From: Desulfuromonas sp. TF
GTDB taxonomy: Bacteria > Desulfobacterota > Desulfuromonadia > Desulfuromonadales > ATBO01
Length of the DNA: 55,734 nucleotides
Direction: 5' to 3'
Assembly (NCBI RefSeq): GCF_000472285.1
Contig: NZ_KI421426.1
Span: 110,442 to 166,175 of the forward strand
In this document: one piece after another, positions 1 through 8,035 of the stretch
Layout of the letters: every line of letters starts with the position of its first letter
Numbering within the stretch: position 1 is the first letter of the stretch
Position numbers and translations under genes: made by a program
Notes under the pieces: generated by a model
What the model saw: only the letters and a program-made list of their open reading frames with translations
Told to the model about the DNA's origin: nothing
The model's database searches: none

Positions 1-309
1 GTTGCGTCCCGTGGCGAATGCGTTTGGACCTTCCGAGGGGATGATGTAGACCTTGGGCATGGGCATGTTCGCCTGCAGGGCGAGGCGTCGGACCATCCCG
101 TAAAAAGAGGGATTCTCTGTTTCGGAGACTTCCCGGGCCTTGTACATCTTGAGGATGATCTTGTCCGAATACCAGTAGGAGAAGAAGTTCATGCCGCACG
201 CCAGACCGAATGCGATGAGCATGCCGGACTGGCCGCCAATGGCGCTGCCCATGGCGACGAGAAGGAGGGTCAGACAGGTGAGAAGGAAGGTGATCTTGAG
301 CAGGTTCAT
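1..309 (-). CDS. htpX: HtpX-like M48 membrane zinc metalloprotease, N-terminal part (gene runs off the window)
   Basis: Reading the minus strand from the ATG at 309 gives 103 codons without a stop, cut by the window edge. The product begins with a hydrophobic helix, has a second one near residues 25-50, then [34 protein letters not shown], the region just before the HExxH zinc site in HtpX. The catalytic motif lies outside the window. HtpX degrades damaged inner-membrane proteins. The start has a good ribosome site (GGAGG at 318-322). It is a paralogue of the complete htpX at 10127-10960, not a copy: the two share the SDKI, PMPKVYI and NAFATGR blocks but differ elsewhere. This one, unlike the other, is preceded by a manganese-type riboswitch. 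Confidence 0.9.
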   Translation of the reverse strand, partial: MNLLKITFLLTCLTLLLVAMGSAIGGQSGMLIAFGLACGMNFFSYWYSDKIILKMYKAREVSETENPSFYGMVRRLALQANMPMPKVYIIPSEGPNAFATGRN

Positions 310-497
310 TTCTTTTACCTCCGCGTTTAATTTGCGCATCGGGTAAAAGAAAAGACCTTTACCCGATGCATGGTTGAATGCATGGACAAAGGTCTTGCAA
401 GGCTCGACTTTACGTCGCAGCTCCCGCGTCCGGGTGGCGAGGCCACCGTATTGACGAAGCGCGGGCCGGTAGGTTCCGGATGCTACTCCCCTTTAAT
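310..497 (-). promoter_or_regulatory. yybP-ykoY (Mn2+) riboswitch with translational expression platform, upstream of htpX
   Basis: On the minus strand the RNA begins AAAGGGGAGUAGC (494 downward) and ends GCAAGACCUUUG (398-387), the hallmark ends of the yybP-ykoY aptamer. Between them are CGUCAAUAC followed by a GGUGG/CCACC hairpin and CCGG, as in the family. The platform is visible. An arm at 358-369 pairs perfectly over 12 bases with 336-347. Positions 352-360 are complementary over 9 bases to the aptamer's 3' strand (388-396). Positions 342-352 can pair over 11 bases with 309-319, covering part of the Shine-Dalgarno and the A of the ATG. Inferred logic: ligand holds the aptamer 3' strand, the hairpin forms, the anti-Shine-Dalgarno is trapped and htpX is translated. 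Without ligand the start is occluded. Confidence 0.88.
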
Positions 498-504
498 TAG
501 CGAT

Positions 505-533
505 AATCTACCCATCTCCTACCGAGATGTCAA
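505..533 (-). promoter_or_regulatory. sigma70-type promoter for the riboswitch-htpX transcript
   Basis: Minus strand TTGACA (533-528), 17-base spacer, TAGATT (510-505). Initiation would fall at about 498-500, immediately before the aptamer's AAAGGGGAG, which is the geometry expected for a riboswitch leader. Confidence 0.7.
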
Positions 534-804
534 TGACGAAATCAGGAAGTTAGACCTGGCGTCGCAGCAGAGGTTCCTCTCTCCAAGGACTTACAAGGGT
601 ATGCCCGATAAGTTGCATCTGGAGTTATCAGAGGCAACAGAGGGGTCCACCATGGGTGGTCTTACAACGCCTCTGTTTTCAGACCAGTCAAGTCATCCCC
701 CCATTAAGAACTACGCGCTCTGAGAGCGCGTTGGGGCCTTTCGGATCGGCCAGGAAATCCCTTTCAGACTACCTTGAAGGCTGCCAACGACCCTTCAGCA
801 ATCC
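534..804. other. intergenic region with an inverted repeat and a promoter-like element
   Basis: No convincing gene. Positions 713-731 form a perfect palindrome (ACGCGCTCT/AGAGCGCGT) that could end the upstream porin operon, though no clear U-run follows. Minus strand 700-670 carries a TGACTTGACTGGTCTGAAAACAG element nearly identical to the promoter region at 6081-6053 in front of the GEMM riboswitch, so it may be a second promoter for htpX. Confidence 0.4.
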
Positions 805-2238
805 TCAAAAAAGAAAGATCACAGTAAACTCGGTGAAATCTATGTCCTCGGACCGTCCGGTCTCCTTGATGAACGCTTCCGGGAAGAAATGGGTGTAGAT
901 CAGGGTCGTTGAAAGCCATCGATTGATCCGCCGTTCGCAATTGAAAGACGCGGCCGCACCAACGTACCGTTCCGAATGGCCACTGCCGGCACGCAGCAGG
1001 TTGCCGCTGGGGCCGTAGACCCCATCGTTCCGACTCTGCCGCCAGTAAAAATTGACCTCGCCGGTCAGGGAGATGTCATGGGGGAGGTTCAGAGTCAGAA
1101 ACGGGTGGACATTGAAGAAGTTTCGCGGTCCGAGCAAGGCCAGTTCGGAGAAGTAGTTGCCGCGGGGGAATAGGGCATTGAAGCTCTCCAGGTCCGGGTC
1201 GCCGGGGTCACGATCGCCGCTGGCGATGTTGGCGCTCAGGGCCAGGCGCGGGCGAAGGGGAAGGTCACGCCAGGTGAAACCGGTGGTGGATGCCAGAGTC
1301 CAGGCACGGATGTCCCCCCTGCCGAAACGGCCCCATTGGAAAATCCCCTCGGCGTTGAAATCCCATCCCTGCTGTTCGCCCCACCAGCGCAACCCCACGC
1401 TGTGTCGGGTTTCGACCCCATCCCCCTGCTCGTACCCGGCCTCCTTGTCCCGAAAACCGAGGTAATAGAGGTCCACGGAGCCCCCGGGCAGAATGAGCGG
1501 CGCTCCCACGATATAAAGTCCCCAGAGGGTGCGGCTGTCGTCGGTCTGGTCGTTCAGAATCCCGGTGTCGTCCTCGGCCGGCTTCAGCCACATCGGGCTC
1601 CATTGCCAGCCGGCCGTCTTCCCCAGTACCCGGACTCCGTCGAACTTTCGGCGCACGTTCGGCCCTTCCCGCGCGGAAACCAGACGTTCCGAGCCGAGAA
1701 CCACCTCCTGCCGGCCGCCCCGCAAGACCAAAAGTTCGGGGTTGCCGAGGTCAACGAAGGCATTCTGAACGGTGAGCTTGTTCTCGTCGACCGGGCTGCC
1801 CCCTCCGGCGCGGCCGTTTTCCAGGGCGCTTAAAAGCTGGCCGAAAAGTCGCATGTTCTTCCCCAGGTGCAGATCGCCGTGCAAAATGTAGCGCTGCAGA
1901 AAAACCCCGCGCTCGTCCTGGGGGTCATCGCCCCAAGCGGGATCGTCGGTGAACTCGTAACGCTCGCGAATTTCGCCGCCGATGCTGAGGTAGGCCCGTC
2001 CCGACGGGTCGAGAGGGATGAATTTGAGCGGCCCAAAGATTCCTTCGGGCGGCAAACCTTCCTGCTTGGGCCTCCAATCCTCCTCGTATCGAAGTTTCTG
2101 AAACTCGTATTGGCAGCGAGCCGGCACCGGGTAAAGCAGGAGGACGCAAAGAATCGCCAGAAGCCAGTCCTTGGCGCAGTCCCGCGAGACTGGCCGCGGA
2201 ATTTTCCGAGGCAGATGGCGAGTAGGATCATCCCTCAT
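805..2238 (-). CDS. alginate-export-family outer-membrane beta-barrel protein
   Basis: 477 aa. An N-terminal hydrophobic stretch (about residues 25-43, ending PARC) looks like a signal peptide with a long basic n-region. The body resembles the alginate_exp porin family: YLSIGGEIRERYEF near residue 82, a region like VLRGGRQEVVLGSERLVS, then alternating amphipathic strands ending in a C-terminal aromatic (VIFLF), typical of outer-membrane barrels. Members are channels; alginate itself is not implied. The ATG overlaps the stop of the amidohydrolase gene by 4 bases (ATGA), so it is the last gene of the GEMM-led operon and probably carries that pathway's substrate or product across the outer membrane. 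The substrate is unknown. Confidence 0.75.
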   Translation of the reverse strand: MRDDPTRHLPRKIPRPVSRDCAKDWLLAILCVLLLYPVPARCQYEFQKLRYEEDWRPKQEGLPPEGIFGPLKFIPLDPSGRAYLSIGGEIRERYEFTDDPAWGDDPQDERGVFLQRYILHGDLHLGKNMRLFGQLLSALENGRAGGGSPVDENKLTVQNAFVDLGNPELLVLRGGRQEVVLGSERLVSAREGPNVRRKFDGVRVLGKTAGWQWSPMWLKPAEDDTGILNDQTDDSRTLWGLYIVGAPLILPGGSVDLYYLGFRDKEAGYEQGDGVETRHSVGLRWWGEQQGWDFNAEGIFQWGRFGRGDIRAWTLASTTGFTWRDLPLRPRLALSANIASGDRDPGDPDLESFNALFPRGNYFSELALLGPRNFFNVHPFLTLNLPHDISLTGEVNFYWRQSRNDGVYGPSGNLLRAGSGHSERYVGAAASFNCERRINRWLSTTLIYTHFFPEAFIKETGRSEDIDFTEFTVIFLF

Positions 2239-4100
2239 TTTTCGGACCGGTGCTCTGAGGTCCGATAGTAGCCGCCGAACAACTTCACCGGCGACCAGGC
2301 CGGGCTGACCTGCGGCAGCTCGGGGGCAAGCCCGGCGAATTCTTCGGCGCCGTAGACGATGACGCCGCCGGTGACGGTCAGCACCGATTCAATGCCGCGG
2401 ATCTCCTCCTCTGCGACCGCGAAGTAGTCCTTGTTAAGCAGGGCGAAGTCGGCATACTGGCCGGGGGCGATACGTCCCTTGACGCCCTCCTCCTGCGAGA
2501 ACCAGGCGCTGCCGATCGTGTAGAGTTCCAGGGCCTCCTCCCGGCTCAGCCGGTTTTCCGCCGAGAGCAAGGGAGTGCCTCCCACCGACCGGCCGGTGAC
2601 CAGCCAATAGAGGGAGATCCACGGGTTGTAGGTCGAAACCCGGGTGGCGTCGCTGCCGGCGCCGACCGGAATTCCGGCATCGAGCAAGGCCCTGACCGGC
2701 GGGGCGTGATCGGCCACCCCGGCGCCGTAACGCTCAATGAAATACTCCCCGGCGAAGGCCATGCGATTCTGGATGGCCACTCCTCCGCCGAGCTTCTTGA
2801 TCCGCTCCAGATTGGCCTGCTTCAGGGTTTCGGCATGGTCGACGGCCCAGCGGATGCCGACAAAGCCCTTACGTCCGGCCGCGCGCTCCTCGCGGTCGAC
2901 CTCTTCGAAGACGTCGAGGATGTGACCGATCGATTCGTCGTAGGTGGCGTGGATGCGCAGCGGCCACCCTCTTTCGACCAACAGTTGGGCGACCCTTTTC
3001 AGGTCTTCGCGCCACCGCTCGCGGCGGGTGAGGTCCGGCCGGTCCGCGGTGAAGTTCTCGAAATCCCCCGCCGACCAGACGAGGAACTCCCCGGCTCCTT
3101 CCAGTTCGTAGCCGTGGTCGAGATGCAGGGCGCCGTCGTGAAACAGGCCGTGGTTCGCCATCCACTCAACGAATTCGCGGTACTCGTTGCCTTTCTGCTG
3201 TGGAAAGAGGTAGTAGGAGATGCGCAGCGGCAGGTCAGGACTCCCGGCCAGGAGGGCGGTGCCAGTGTAGTCGACGGGATACTTGTGTCCGCCGCCTCCG
3301 GCATCGACCGCCGAAGTCATCCCGAAGCGGTTGAGTTCGCGGAAGAAATGCCGGGTGGAATTGAGCTGGTCTTCCGCTGACAACGGCGGGAGGCTGCCAA
3401 TGGTCTTGTAAAGGATGGTCGGGTCGGGCTCGGCCAGCAGCCGCCCGGTGAGTCGGCCATCGACCACCTCGTAGCGGCCGCCCGGTGGGGCTTTTTCCTG
3501 GGCGTTCTCCACCGTGACGCCGAGGGCCTTGAGCCCGGCCTCGTTGAGAAAGCCCATGCTGTAGAGGTATAGGATGAAGACCGGAGTATCAGGGGCGGCC
3601 TGGTTTAACTCCGTCGGGGTCGGCATCCGCTTCTCTTCGAACTGGAAGGGGCTCCAGCCACCGATCACCCGCACCCAATTGCCTTCCGGGGTCCGATCGG
3701 CCTGCTCCCGGATCATGTTCAAAGCGATTTGCAGCGACGGCACTCCGTCCCAGCGCACCTCGCTGTTGTAGAAACGGCCACCGCGCACGTAGTGGCCGTG
3801 CGAGTCGTTGAGGCCGGGGATCAGCCGCCGTCCTCCGGCGTCCAGAACCCGGGTTTCTTTTCCTCTCAGCTTTTTGGTTTCTTCATCCGTGCCGACGGCG
3901 AGGAACTTCCCATCCTTGACGGCCAACGCCGTGGGACTGGGATTTTTCGCGTCCTGGGTGGTGATTTTGGCGTTGAAGACGATCAGGTTCGCCTCGGTCG
4001 CGTTCGCCGGATGCGGCCATAGCACCCGCACCATTGCCGACAGAATCAATGCGACTAACGCGAACCACCCTTTTTTTTCGTAAGTCATTTTCCTTATCAT
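2235..4100 (-). CDS. exported amidohydrolase, YtcJ/Amidohydro_3 family
   Basis: 621 aa. A hydrophobic N-terminus ending PANATEA suggests export to the periplasm. Family marks: LIVFNAKITTQDAKNPSPTA (composite urease-like sandwich start), PGLNDSHGHYVRGG with the HxH metal ligands near residue 103, a middle AVDAGG segment, WAVDHAET, and GIPVGAGSDATRVSTYNPW near residue 495. These metal-dependent hydrolases cleave C-N bonds of amide or cyclic substrates; the substrate here cannot be told. The ATG at 4100 has a strong GGAGGG site 7 bases upstream. It lies 90 bases after the isochorismatase gene and overlaps the porin gene by 4 bases. Confidence 0.85.
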   Translation of the reverse strand: MIRKMTYEKKGWFALVALILSAMVRVLWPHPANATEANLIVFNAKITTQDAKNPSPTALAVKDGKFLAVGTDEETKKLRGKETRVLDAGGRRLIPGLNDSHGHYVRGGRFYNSEVRWDGVPSLQIALNMIREQADRTPEGNWVRVIGGWSPFQFEEKRMPTPTELNQAAPDTPVFILYLYSMGFLNEAGLKALGVTVENAQEKAPPGGRYEVVDGRLTGRLLAEPDPTILYKTIGSLPPLSAEDQLNSTRHFFRELNRFGMTSAVDAGGGGHKYPVDYTGTALLAGSPDLPLRISYYLFPQQKGNEYREFVEWMANHGLFHDGALHLDHGYELEGAGEFLVWSAGDFENFTADRPDLTRRERWREDLKRVAQLLVERGWPLRIHATYDESIGHILDVFEEVDREERAAGRKGFVGIRWAVDHAETLKQANLERIKKLGGGVAIQNRMAFAGEYFIERYGAGVADHAPPVRALLDAGIPVGAGSDATRVSTYNPWISLYWLVTGRSVGGTPLLSAENRLSREEALELYTIGSAWFSQEEGVKGRIAPGQYADFALLNKDYFAVAEEEIRGIESVLTVTGGVIVYGAEEFAGLAPELPQVSPAWSPVKLFGGYYRTSEHRSEK

Positions 4101-4189
4101 GACGGGACCCTCCGGGGAAGCCCAATCGGCCTGAATACAACAGAGGTCCTCATAAATGGCGGCTCCTTCGACCCGACGATGCGCCGGGG

Positions 4190-4921
4190 CTATTTATGGG
4201 TGCCTTCGCTGGCCTTGAACATCTCCTTGGCGTAGATGATCCCCAAGCCGTAGCCGCCGCCTTGCTCCTTGGCGATGCCGGTGACAACGTCGTAGGTTTC
4301 GCCGCGCGCCCAGTCGCGCTGCAGCTCCAGCAGATACTGCAGCCAAGTGATGGGATGCGCCCCGGCCTGGGCCATGCGCTTCACGGCCATGTTGTGCGCG
4401 TCGTCGCTCACGCCGCCCGAGGCGTCGGTGACGAAATAGACTTCGAACCCCTGGTCAAGAGCCGACAAGACCGGGCCGACCCCGCATACCTCCGTCCAGA
4501 GGGCGGCAATCACTACCTTGCCTCGCCCGAACTCGTTGACTTTATCAGTGATTCGCTTGTCCTCCCAGGTGTTCATCGTGGTGCGGTCGATGGGGTTCTG
4601 TTCGGGGAAGACGGCTTTGAGCTCGGGAAACATCGGGCCGGAAAAGGATTTTTCCGCCACTGTGGTGAGGATGGTCGGTACCTTGAAAGCCTTGGCTGCC
4701 TTGGCCAGGCCTGTGACGTTGTTGCGCAGTTCCACAATGTCGATGGACTTGGTGGCAAAAGCCATCTGCGGCTGGTGGTCGATCAGGATCAGGATGTGGT
4801 TAGTCGGGTCAAGCAGACTTTTTCCCGGGGTCGGGGCGGCCTTGGGGGCCGCAAAGGCCGCCGAGGCCAGAGCGAAAACAAAGACTGCCATGATGGCGCT
4901 AGCGATTTGAACCGATTTCAT
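4190..4921 (-). CDS. exported isochorismatase-family (YcaC-like) cysteine hydrolase
   Basis: 243 aa from the ATG at 4921. That start has AGGAGA upstream and begins a clear signal peptide (MKSVQIASAIMAVFVFALAS..AFA); an in-frame ATG 19 codons earlier lacks both. The family's catalytic Asp-Lys-Cys set is visible: LILIDHQPQ, GKVVIAALWTE, and the Cys in TEVCGVGP. The C-terminal part (AQAGAHPITWLQYLLELQRDWAR) is characteristic of YcaC-like hydrolases. Function inside the family is varied (amides, isochorismate-like substrates) and is not resolved. It is the second gene of the operon; export suits a periplasmic pathway with the amidohydrolase. Confidence 0.85.
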   Translation of the reverse strand: MKSVQIASAIMAVFVFALASAAFAAPKAAPTPGKSLLDPTNHILILIDHQPQMAFATKSIDIVELRNNVTGLAKAAKAFKVPTILTTVAEKSFSGPMFPELKAVFPEQNPIDRTTMNTWEDKRITDKVNEFGRGKVVIAALWTEVCGVGPVLSALDQGFEVYFVTDASGGVSDDAHNMAVKRMAQAGAHPITWLQYLLELQRDWARGETYDVVTGIAKEQGGGYGLGIIYAKEMFKASEGTHK

Positions 4922-5009
4922 GGTGTGTCTCCTCTTAGCTTGGGTAAGGTCGAAAAGAGGGAATTCCACTTCCTCCATGCCTTGGGGACGAGACCTTTCT
5001 CCTGGTCAC

Positions 5010-5831
5010 CTATCCCTTGAAGAACGCCAGCAGTTCGGCGTTGACCGCGTCCTTCTGGGTGGTACACAGGCCGTGCGACCCGCCCTTGTAGACCTTGAGC
5101 TGCGCGTTCCTGACCAGCTTGGCGGACAGCATAGCCGAGTCAGCGATCGGCACGATCTGGTCGTCGTCGCCATGAATTATCAGGGTCGGCACGTCGATTT
5201 TCTTCAGATCCTCGGTCTGATCCGTCTCCGAAAAGGCCTTGATGCAAAAGTAAGCTGCCGGGAAGCCGGCCATCATCCCCTGGAGCCAGAAGAACTCCCG
5301 TACTCCTTCCGAGATCTTGGCTCCAGGCCGGTTGTAGCCGTAGAAGGGGATGCTCAGATCCTTGAAGAATTTCGAGCGGTCGGCAAGGACATTGGCGCGG
5401 ATCTCATCGAAGACTTCCATCGGCAAGCCGCCCGGATTGGCGGCTGTCTTCAGCATCAGCGGCGGCACTGCGCCGATCAGCACGGCCTTGGCCGCACGCT
5501 TCGTGCCGTGGCGGCCGATGTAGCGGGCCACTTCGCCGCCGCCTGTGGAGTGGCCGACATGAATGGCGTTCTTCAAGTCGAGCGTTTCGACGAGTTCTGC
5601 GAGGTCATCGGCATATGTGTCCATGTCGTTGCCGTTCCAGGGTTGACTCGACCGCCCATGGCCGCGGCGGTCATGGGCGATGCAGCGATATCCGCGCGAG
5701 GCGAGAAAGAACATCTGGTCTTCCCAGGCGTCCGCCGAGAGCGGCCATCCATGGCTGAAGACGACGGGCTGTCCCGTCCCCCAGTCCTTGTAATAGATAT
5801 GAGAACCGTCCTTGGTCGTGATCGTTGGCAT
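5010..5831 (-). CDS. alpha/beta hydrolase, non-haem chloroperoxidase/arylesterase type
   Basis: 273 aa from the ATG at 5831, which follows AAAGGAGA and begins [18 protein letters not shown], the standard start of the family. Longer in-frame starts would run into the riboswitch leader. Oxyanion region [15 protein letters not shown], nucleophile elbow GHSTGGG (Ser), acid in [10 protein letters not shown] and the catalytic His in GGSHGLC form a full Ser-Asp-His triad. No signal peptide, so cytoplasmic. Members hydrolyse esters or lactones and may brominate in vitro; the natural substrate is unknown. It is the first gene after the GEMM riboswitch and so the one most directly controlled. Confidence 0.88.
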   Translation of the reverse strand: MPTITTKDGSHIYYKDWGTGQPVVFSHGWPLSADAWEDQMFFLASRGYRCIAHDRRGHGRSSQPWNGNDMDTYADDLAELVETLDLKNAIHVGHSTGGGEVARYIGRHGTKRAAKAVLIGAVPPLMLKTAANPGGLPMEVFDEIRANVLADRSKFFKDLSIPFYGYNRPGAKISEGVREFFWLQGMMAGFPAAYFCIKAFSETDQTEDLKKIDVPTLIIHGDDDQIVPIADSAMLSAKLVRNAQLKVYKGGSHGLCTTQKDAVNAELLAFFKG

Positions 5832-5935
5832 GGCATGGTCTCCTTTTCCTTTAACTCGCCACGAGGTCAGTCCCCCACGGGGAGGGTATCGTGTGGAACT
5901 TCCCAAAAACAAAGACCGGGCCACCGTTCAGGATT

Positions 5936-6017
5936 CTTCATCCTTCGGCAGCTCGGCCGTCTTCGTCTTCTGAGACCCGTGGCTTTCCGGCCCCGCCTCA
6001 CGGCAGGTTTGGCTTTA
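5936..6017 (-). promoter_or_regulatory. GEMM-I riboswitch (c-di-GMP or cGAMP class) leading the hydrolase operon
   Basis: Minus-strand RNA from 6016 reads AAAGCCAAACC, then CCUGCC-GUGA-GGCGGG (helix closed by a GNRA loop), GGAAAGCCACGGGUCU, a short loop, AGACGGCCGAGCUGCCGAAGG. These are the conserved segments of GEMM-I in order: AAACC, GNRA hairpin, AAAGCCACGGG, a GUCU/AGAC helix and GCUGCCGAA. Downstream, GGUCUUUGUUUUU (about 5920-5906) could pair by its GUCUU with GAAGAC of the aptamer and end in a U-rich run, suggesting a transcription terminator that competes with the folded aptamer. That part is inference. Whether the ligand is c-di-GMP or cGAMP cannot be decided by eye. Confidence 0.85.
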
Positions 6018-6044
6018 TCGGGACAACAATCTTTTTACAACCTC

Positions 6045-6072
6045 ACTATATGCCTGTTTTTCGACCCGTCAA
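6045..6072 (-). promoter_or_regulatory. sigma70-type promoter of the GEMM-hydrolase operon
   Basis: Minus strand TTGACG (6072-6067), 16-base spacer, TATAGT (6050-6045). The transcript would begin about 25 bases before the aptamer. No other promoter-like sequence of similar quality was seen in 5832-6139. Confidence 0.65.
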
Positions 6073-6139
6073 GTCATCCTCCGAGGGGAAGGCTGTGCCG
6101 GTGGGACTCAGCCAAGAGTTCCCCATAGATATAGGGCGT

Positions 6140-7381
6140 TCAGCTCTGTTCCCTTTCCCTGAGAATCGCCGTATAGAAGAGATGACCGTCAGATTCGGCC
6201 ACTGACATGGACAGCTCCAGATCGAAGCGAGCGCCGTCGCGCCGCCGGCCCGGTATCTTGTGGATCTTGCGCATCAGCTCTGCGGCGTTTTTCTCGAGGT
6301 AACTTTCGATGGAAACTTCGCGAATGGATGCGCAGTCTTCATGGATCAGGCGTTCTATGGAAACGCCGATAATTTCCATCTTGCTGAAGCCGAACATCCG
6401 TTCTGCCTGGCGATTGAACATGATGATCTGGCCGTTGCTCAGAAAGGCGACGATCCCGTCGCGGGCCGTTTCGGTCAGGAGCCGGAAGCGCTTTTCCGAC
6501 TCTTCGAGATGTTCGGTCTTCTCCTGAAGGTTATCGATCATCTCGTTGAAACCGTCGATCAGGATTCCGATTTCGTCACCGCCGCGCCTGGGGATTTTTT
6601 CCTCGAACCTGCCGGTGTGCATGACCTCGCGGACTGCACCGCCCAACTGGTTCAGTGGCTGGGTGATGGCGATCCGGGTCAGCAGCCCGAGGCAGGTGAT
6701 CAGGGCGAGGAAAATACCTCCCGTATAGAGGATATCGTTGCGCAGGTTGGCATAGATCTGCCGAGAGAGCTTGTCCATGGGGATGGTCACCGAAGCGGCC
6801 CCGATGATCTCCCCGATCCGGTAGTTGTAGGCCTGATCCCTATCCTGGGGAAAAAGCTCCTTAATGTAGTCCGGTGCGGCGGCGGGGTCGCCGTGACACT
6901 CCAGGCAGCTCTCCTCGGCCCGGAAGGGCTGCAGATAACGAAATACCCGTTCCCCCTGCAGTGTGGAGATCTGGAAGGCTTCTCTCAGGTAGGGACTGCC
7001 GTAAAACCTCTGCAGCATTGCCGCCTCGAAAACGTCCGGAGCATTCTTCGGATTGCGATAGCGGTCGGAGATCTGGCGGATGCGGTAGTCGAGGTCTTCG
7101 GCCACCAGTTCGCCGATGCGGGTGGAGGCCACCACGGGAATCAGCCCGTAGCGGCCGTGGGAAAGCTCCACATCGCCGATCTGCAGCTGTCTGGAAAGGT
7201 ATTCCCTGGCCTGGATGGCCTCGGAGGCTATGATCCGCGCCTTTTCCACCGATTCTTCGAGAATGAAGGCCTTCTGCTGATGGTAGTTGAGAAATGTGGA
7301 AAGGGCAAAGAAAGAGAGCAGGATGCCCGCAACGATGATATTGACCTTGGCGAGCAGTCCGAGATTGCGAAAAGAAATCAT
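6140..7381 (-). CDS. membrane sensor: DUF3365 c-haem periplasmic domain, HAMP, PAS; no output domain
   Basis: 413 aa if started at the ATG at 7381 (MISFRNLGLLAK); an ATG 20 codons upstream lacks a ribosome site. One membrane helix near residues 14-32, then a periplasmic Tll0287-like (DUF3365) domain with a single c-type haem motif CLECH (about 159-163), a second membrane helix near 220-240, a HAMP segment (ITQPLNQL... and RRGGDEIGILIDGFNEMI), a short coiled coil and a PAS domain (ETARDGIVAFLSNGQIIMFN). The protein stops after the PAS domain (TAILRERE); no HisKA, GGDEF or methyl-accepting part follows. Members sense redox or ligands. It may act through a partner. It sits upstream of the GEMM operon on the same strand. 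Confidence 0.82.
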   Translation of the reverse strand: MISFRNLGLLAKVNIIVAGILLSFFALSTFLNYHQQKAFILEESVEKARIIASEAIQAREYLSRQLQIGDVELSHGRYGLIPVVASTRIGELVAEDLDYRIRQISDRYRNPKNAPDVFEAAMLQRFYGSPYLREAFQISTLQGERVFRYLQPFRAEESCLECHGDPAAAPDYIKELFPQDRDQAYNYRIGEIIGAASVTIPMDKLSRQIYANLRNDILYTGGIFLALITCLGLLTRIAITQPLNQLGGAVREVMHTGRFEEKIPRRGGDEIGILIDGFNEMIDNLQEKTEHLEESEKRFRLLTETARDGIVAFLSNGQIIMFNRQAERMFGFSKMEIIGVSIERLIHEDCASIREVSIESYLEKNAAELMRKIHKIPGRRRDGARFDLELSMSVAESDGHLFYTAILREREQS

Positions 7382-7471
7382 AGAAGGCCTCTTGAATCGG
7401 TGAGATAAGCCTTTAAAGCTTACCGGCTGGAAAGGCCACATGCAAGTTTCGGCGGGGATTTCCCGCTGAAA

Positions 7472-8035
7472 TCAGATATAACCGATACGCTTGAGAAACT
7501 GCCTGAGGATGGCCGCGGTCAACCCCCAGATCTCATGCCCAGCCACGGTGTAGAAATGAACCGGGTGGACCCGGCCCCTGTGGCGCCAGTTTTCCTTGCG
7601 CCAGATGGCCGGGTCGCGCAGGACGGACAGGGGTGCTTCGATGACTTCGGCAATCTCCGCTGCGTTGACGCGGCAGGAATAGGGATAGGGAAAGGCCCCC
7701 ACGAAGGGAGTGACCCGGTAACCGGCGATGGAGACGAAATCGTCCAGTTGCCCGAGAACGGTGATATCGGCCGGGCGGATGCCCATTTCCTCCTCTGTCT
7801 CCCTCAGTGCGGTCTGGAGCAGGTCGGCATCTTCGGCATGACGTCCCCCGCCGGGGAAGGAGATTTCTCCCCGGTGGTGCTTCATCAGTTCGGTCCGGCG
7901 GGTGAAGAGAAGATGGTCCTCTCCGTCCCTGATAAAGAGCGGGACCAGAACGGCGGCGGGTCGAAGCTCGCCCAGGGCGATACCGCGGGCGGGATTTCGG
8001 GTGAGGGCGGTTTTGACGAAAGCAAGATCGAGCAT
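7472..8035 (-). CDS. Nudix hydrolase, CoA pyrophosphatase (NudL)-like
   Basis: 187 aa. The Nudix box is complete (GGGRHAEDADLLQTALRETE then EEMG), and just before it HHRGEISFPGG matches the NudL-type signature found in enzymes that split CoA into 3',5'-ADP and 4'-phosphopantetheine. LLFTRRTELMKHHRG and the RVTPFVGAFPYP segment also fit. The ATG at 8035 overlaps the rpe stop (TGATG); a GTG one codon earlier is possible. It is the last gene of the def-fmt-rsmB-rpe run and is probably translationally coupled to rpe. Substrate preference is inferred from the signature only. Confidence 0.85.
   Translation of the reverse strand: MLDLAFVKTALTRNPARGIALGELRPAAVLVPLFIRDGEDHLLFTRRTELMKHHRGEISFPGGGRHAEDADLLQTALRETEEEMGIRPADITVLGQLDDFVSIAGYRVTPFVGAFPYPYSCRVNAAEIAEVIEAPLSVLRDPAIWRKENWRHRGRVHPVHFYTVAGHEIWGLTAAILRQFLKRIGYI

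Noticed and set aside
370-898. Plus-strand open frames over the htpX riboswitch and promoter region
   Set aside because: They run through the conserved aptamer and promoter on the other strand, have no ribosome site and no protein-like character.
4196-5020. Long plus-strand open frame opposite the isochorismatase gene
   Set aside because: It mirrors the coding strand, as often in GC-rich DNA; the minus strand has signal peptide, catalytic triad and ribosome site.
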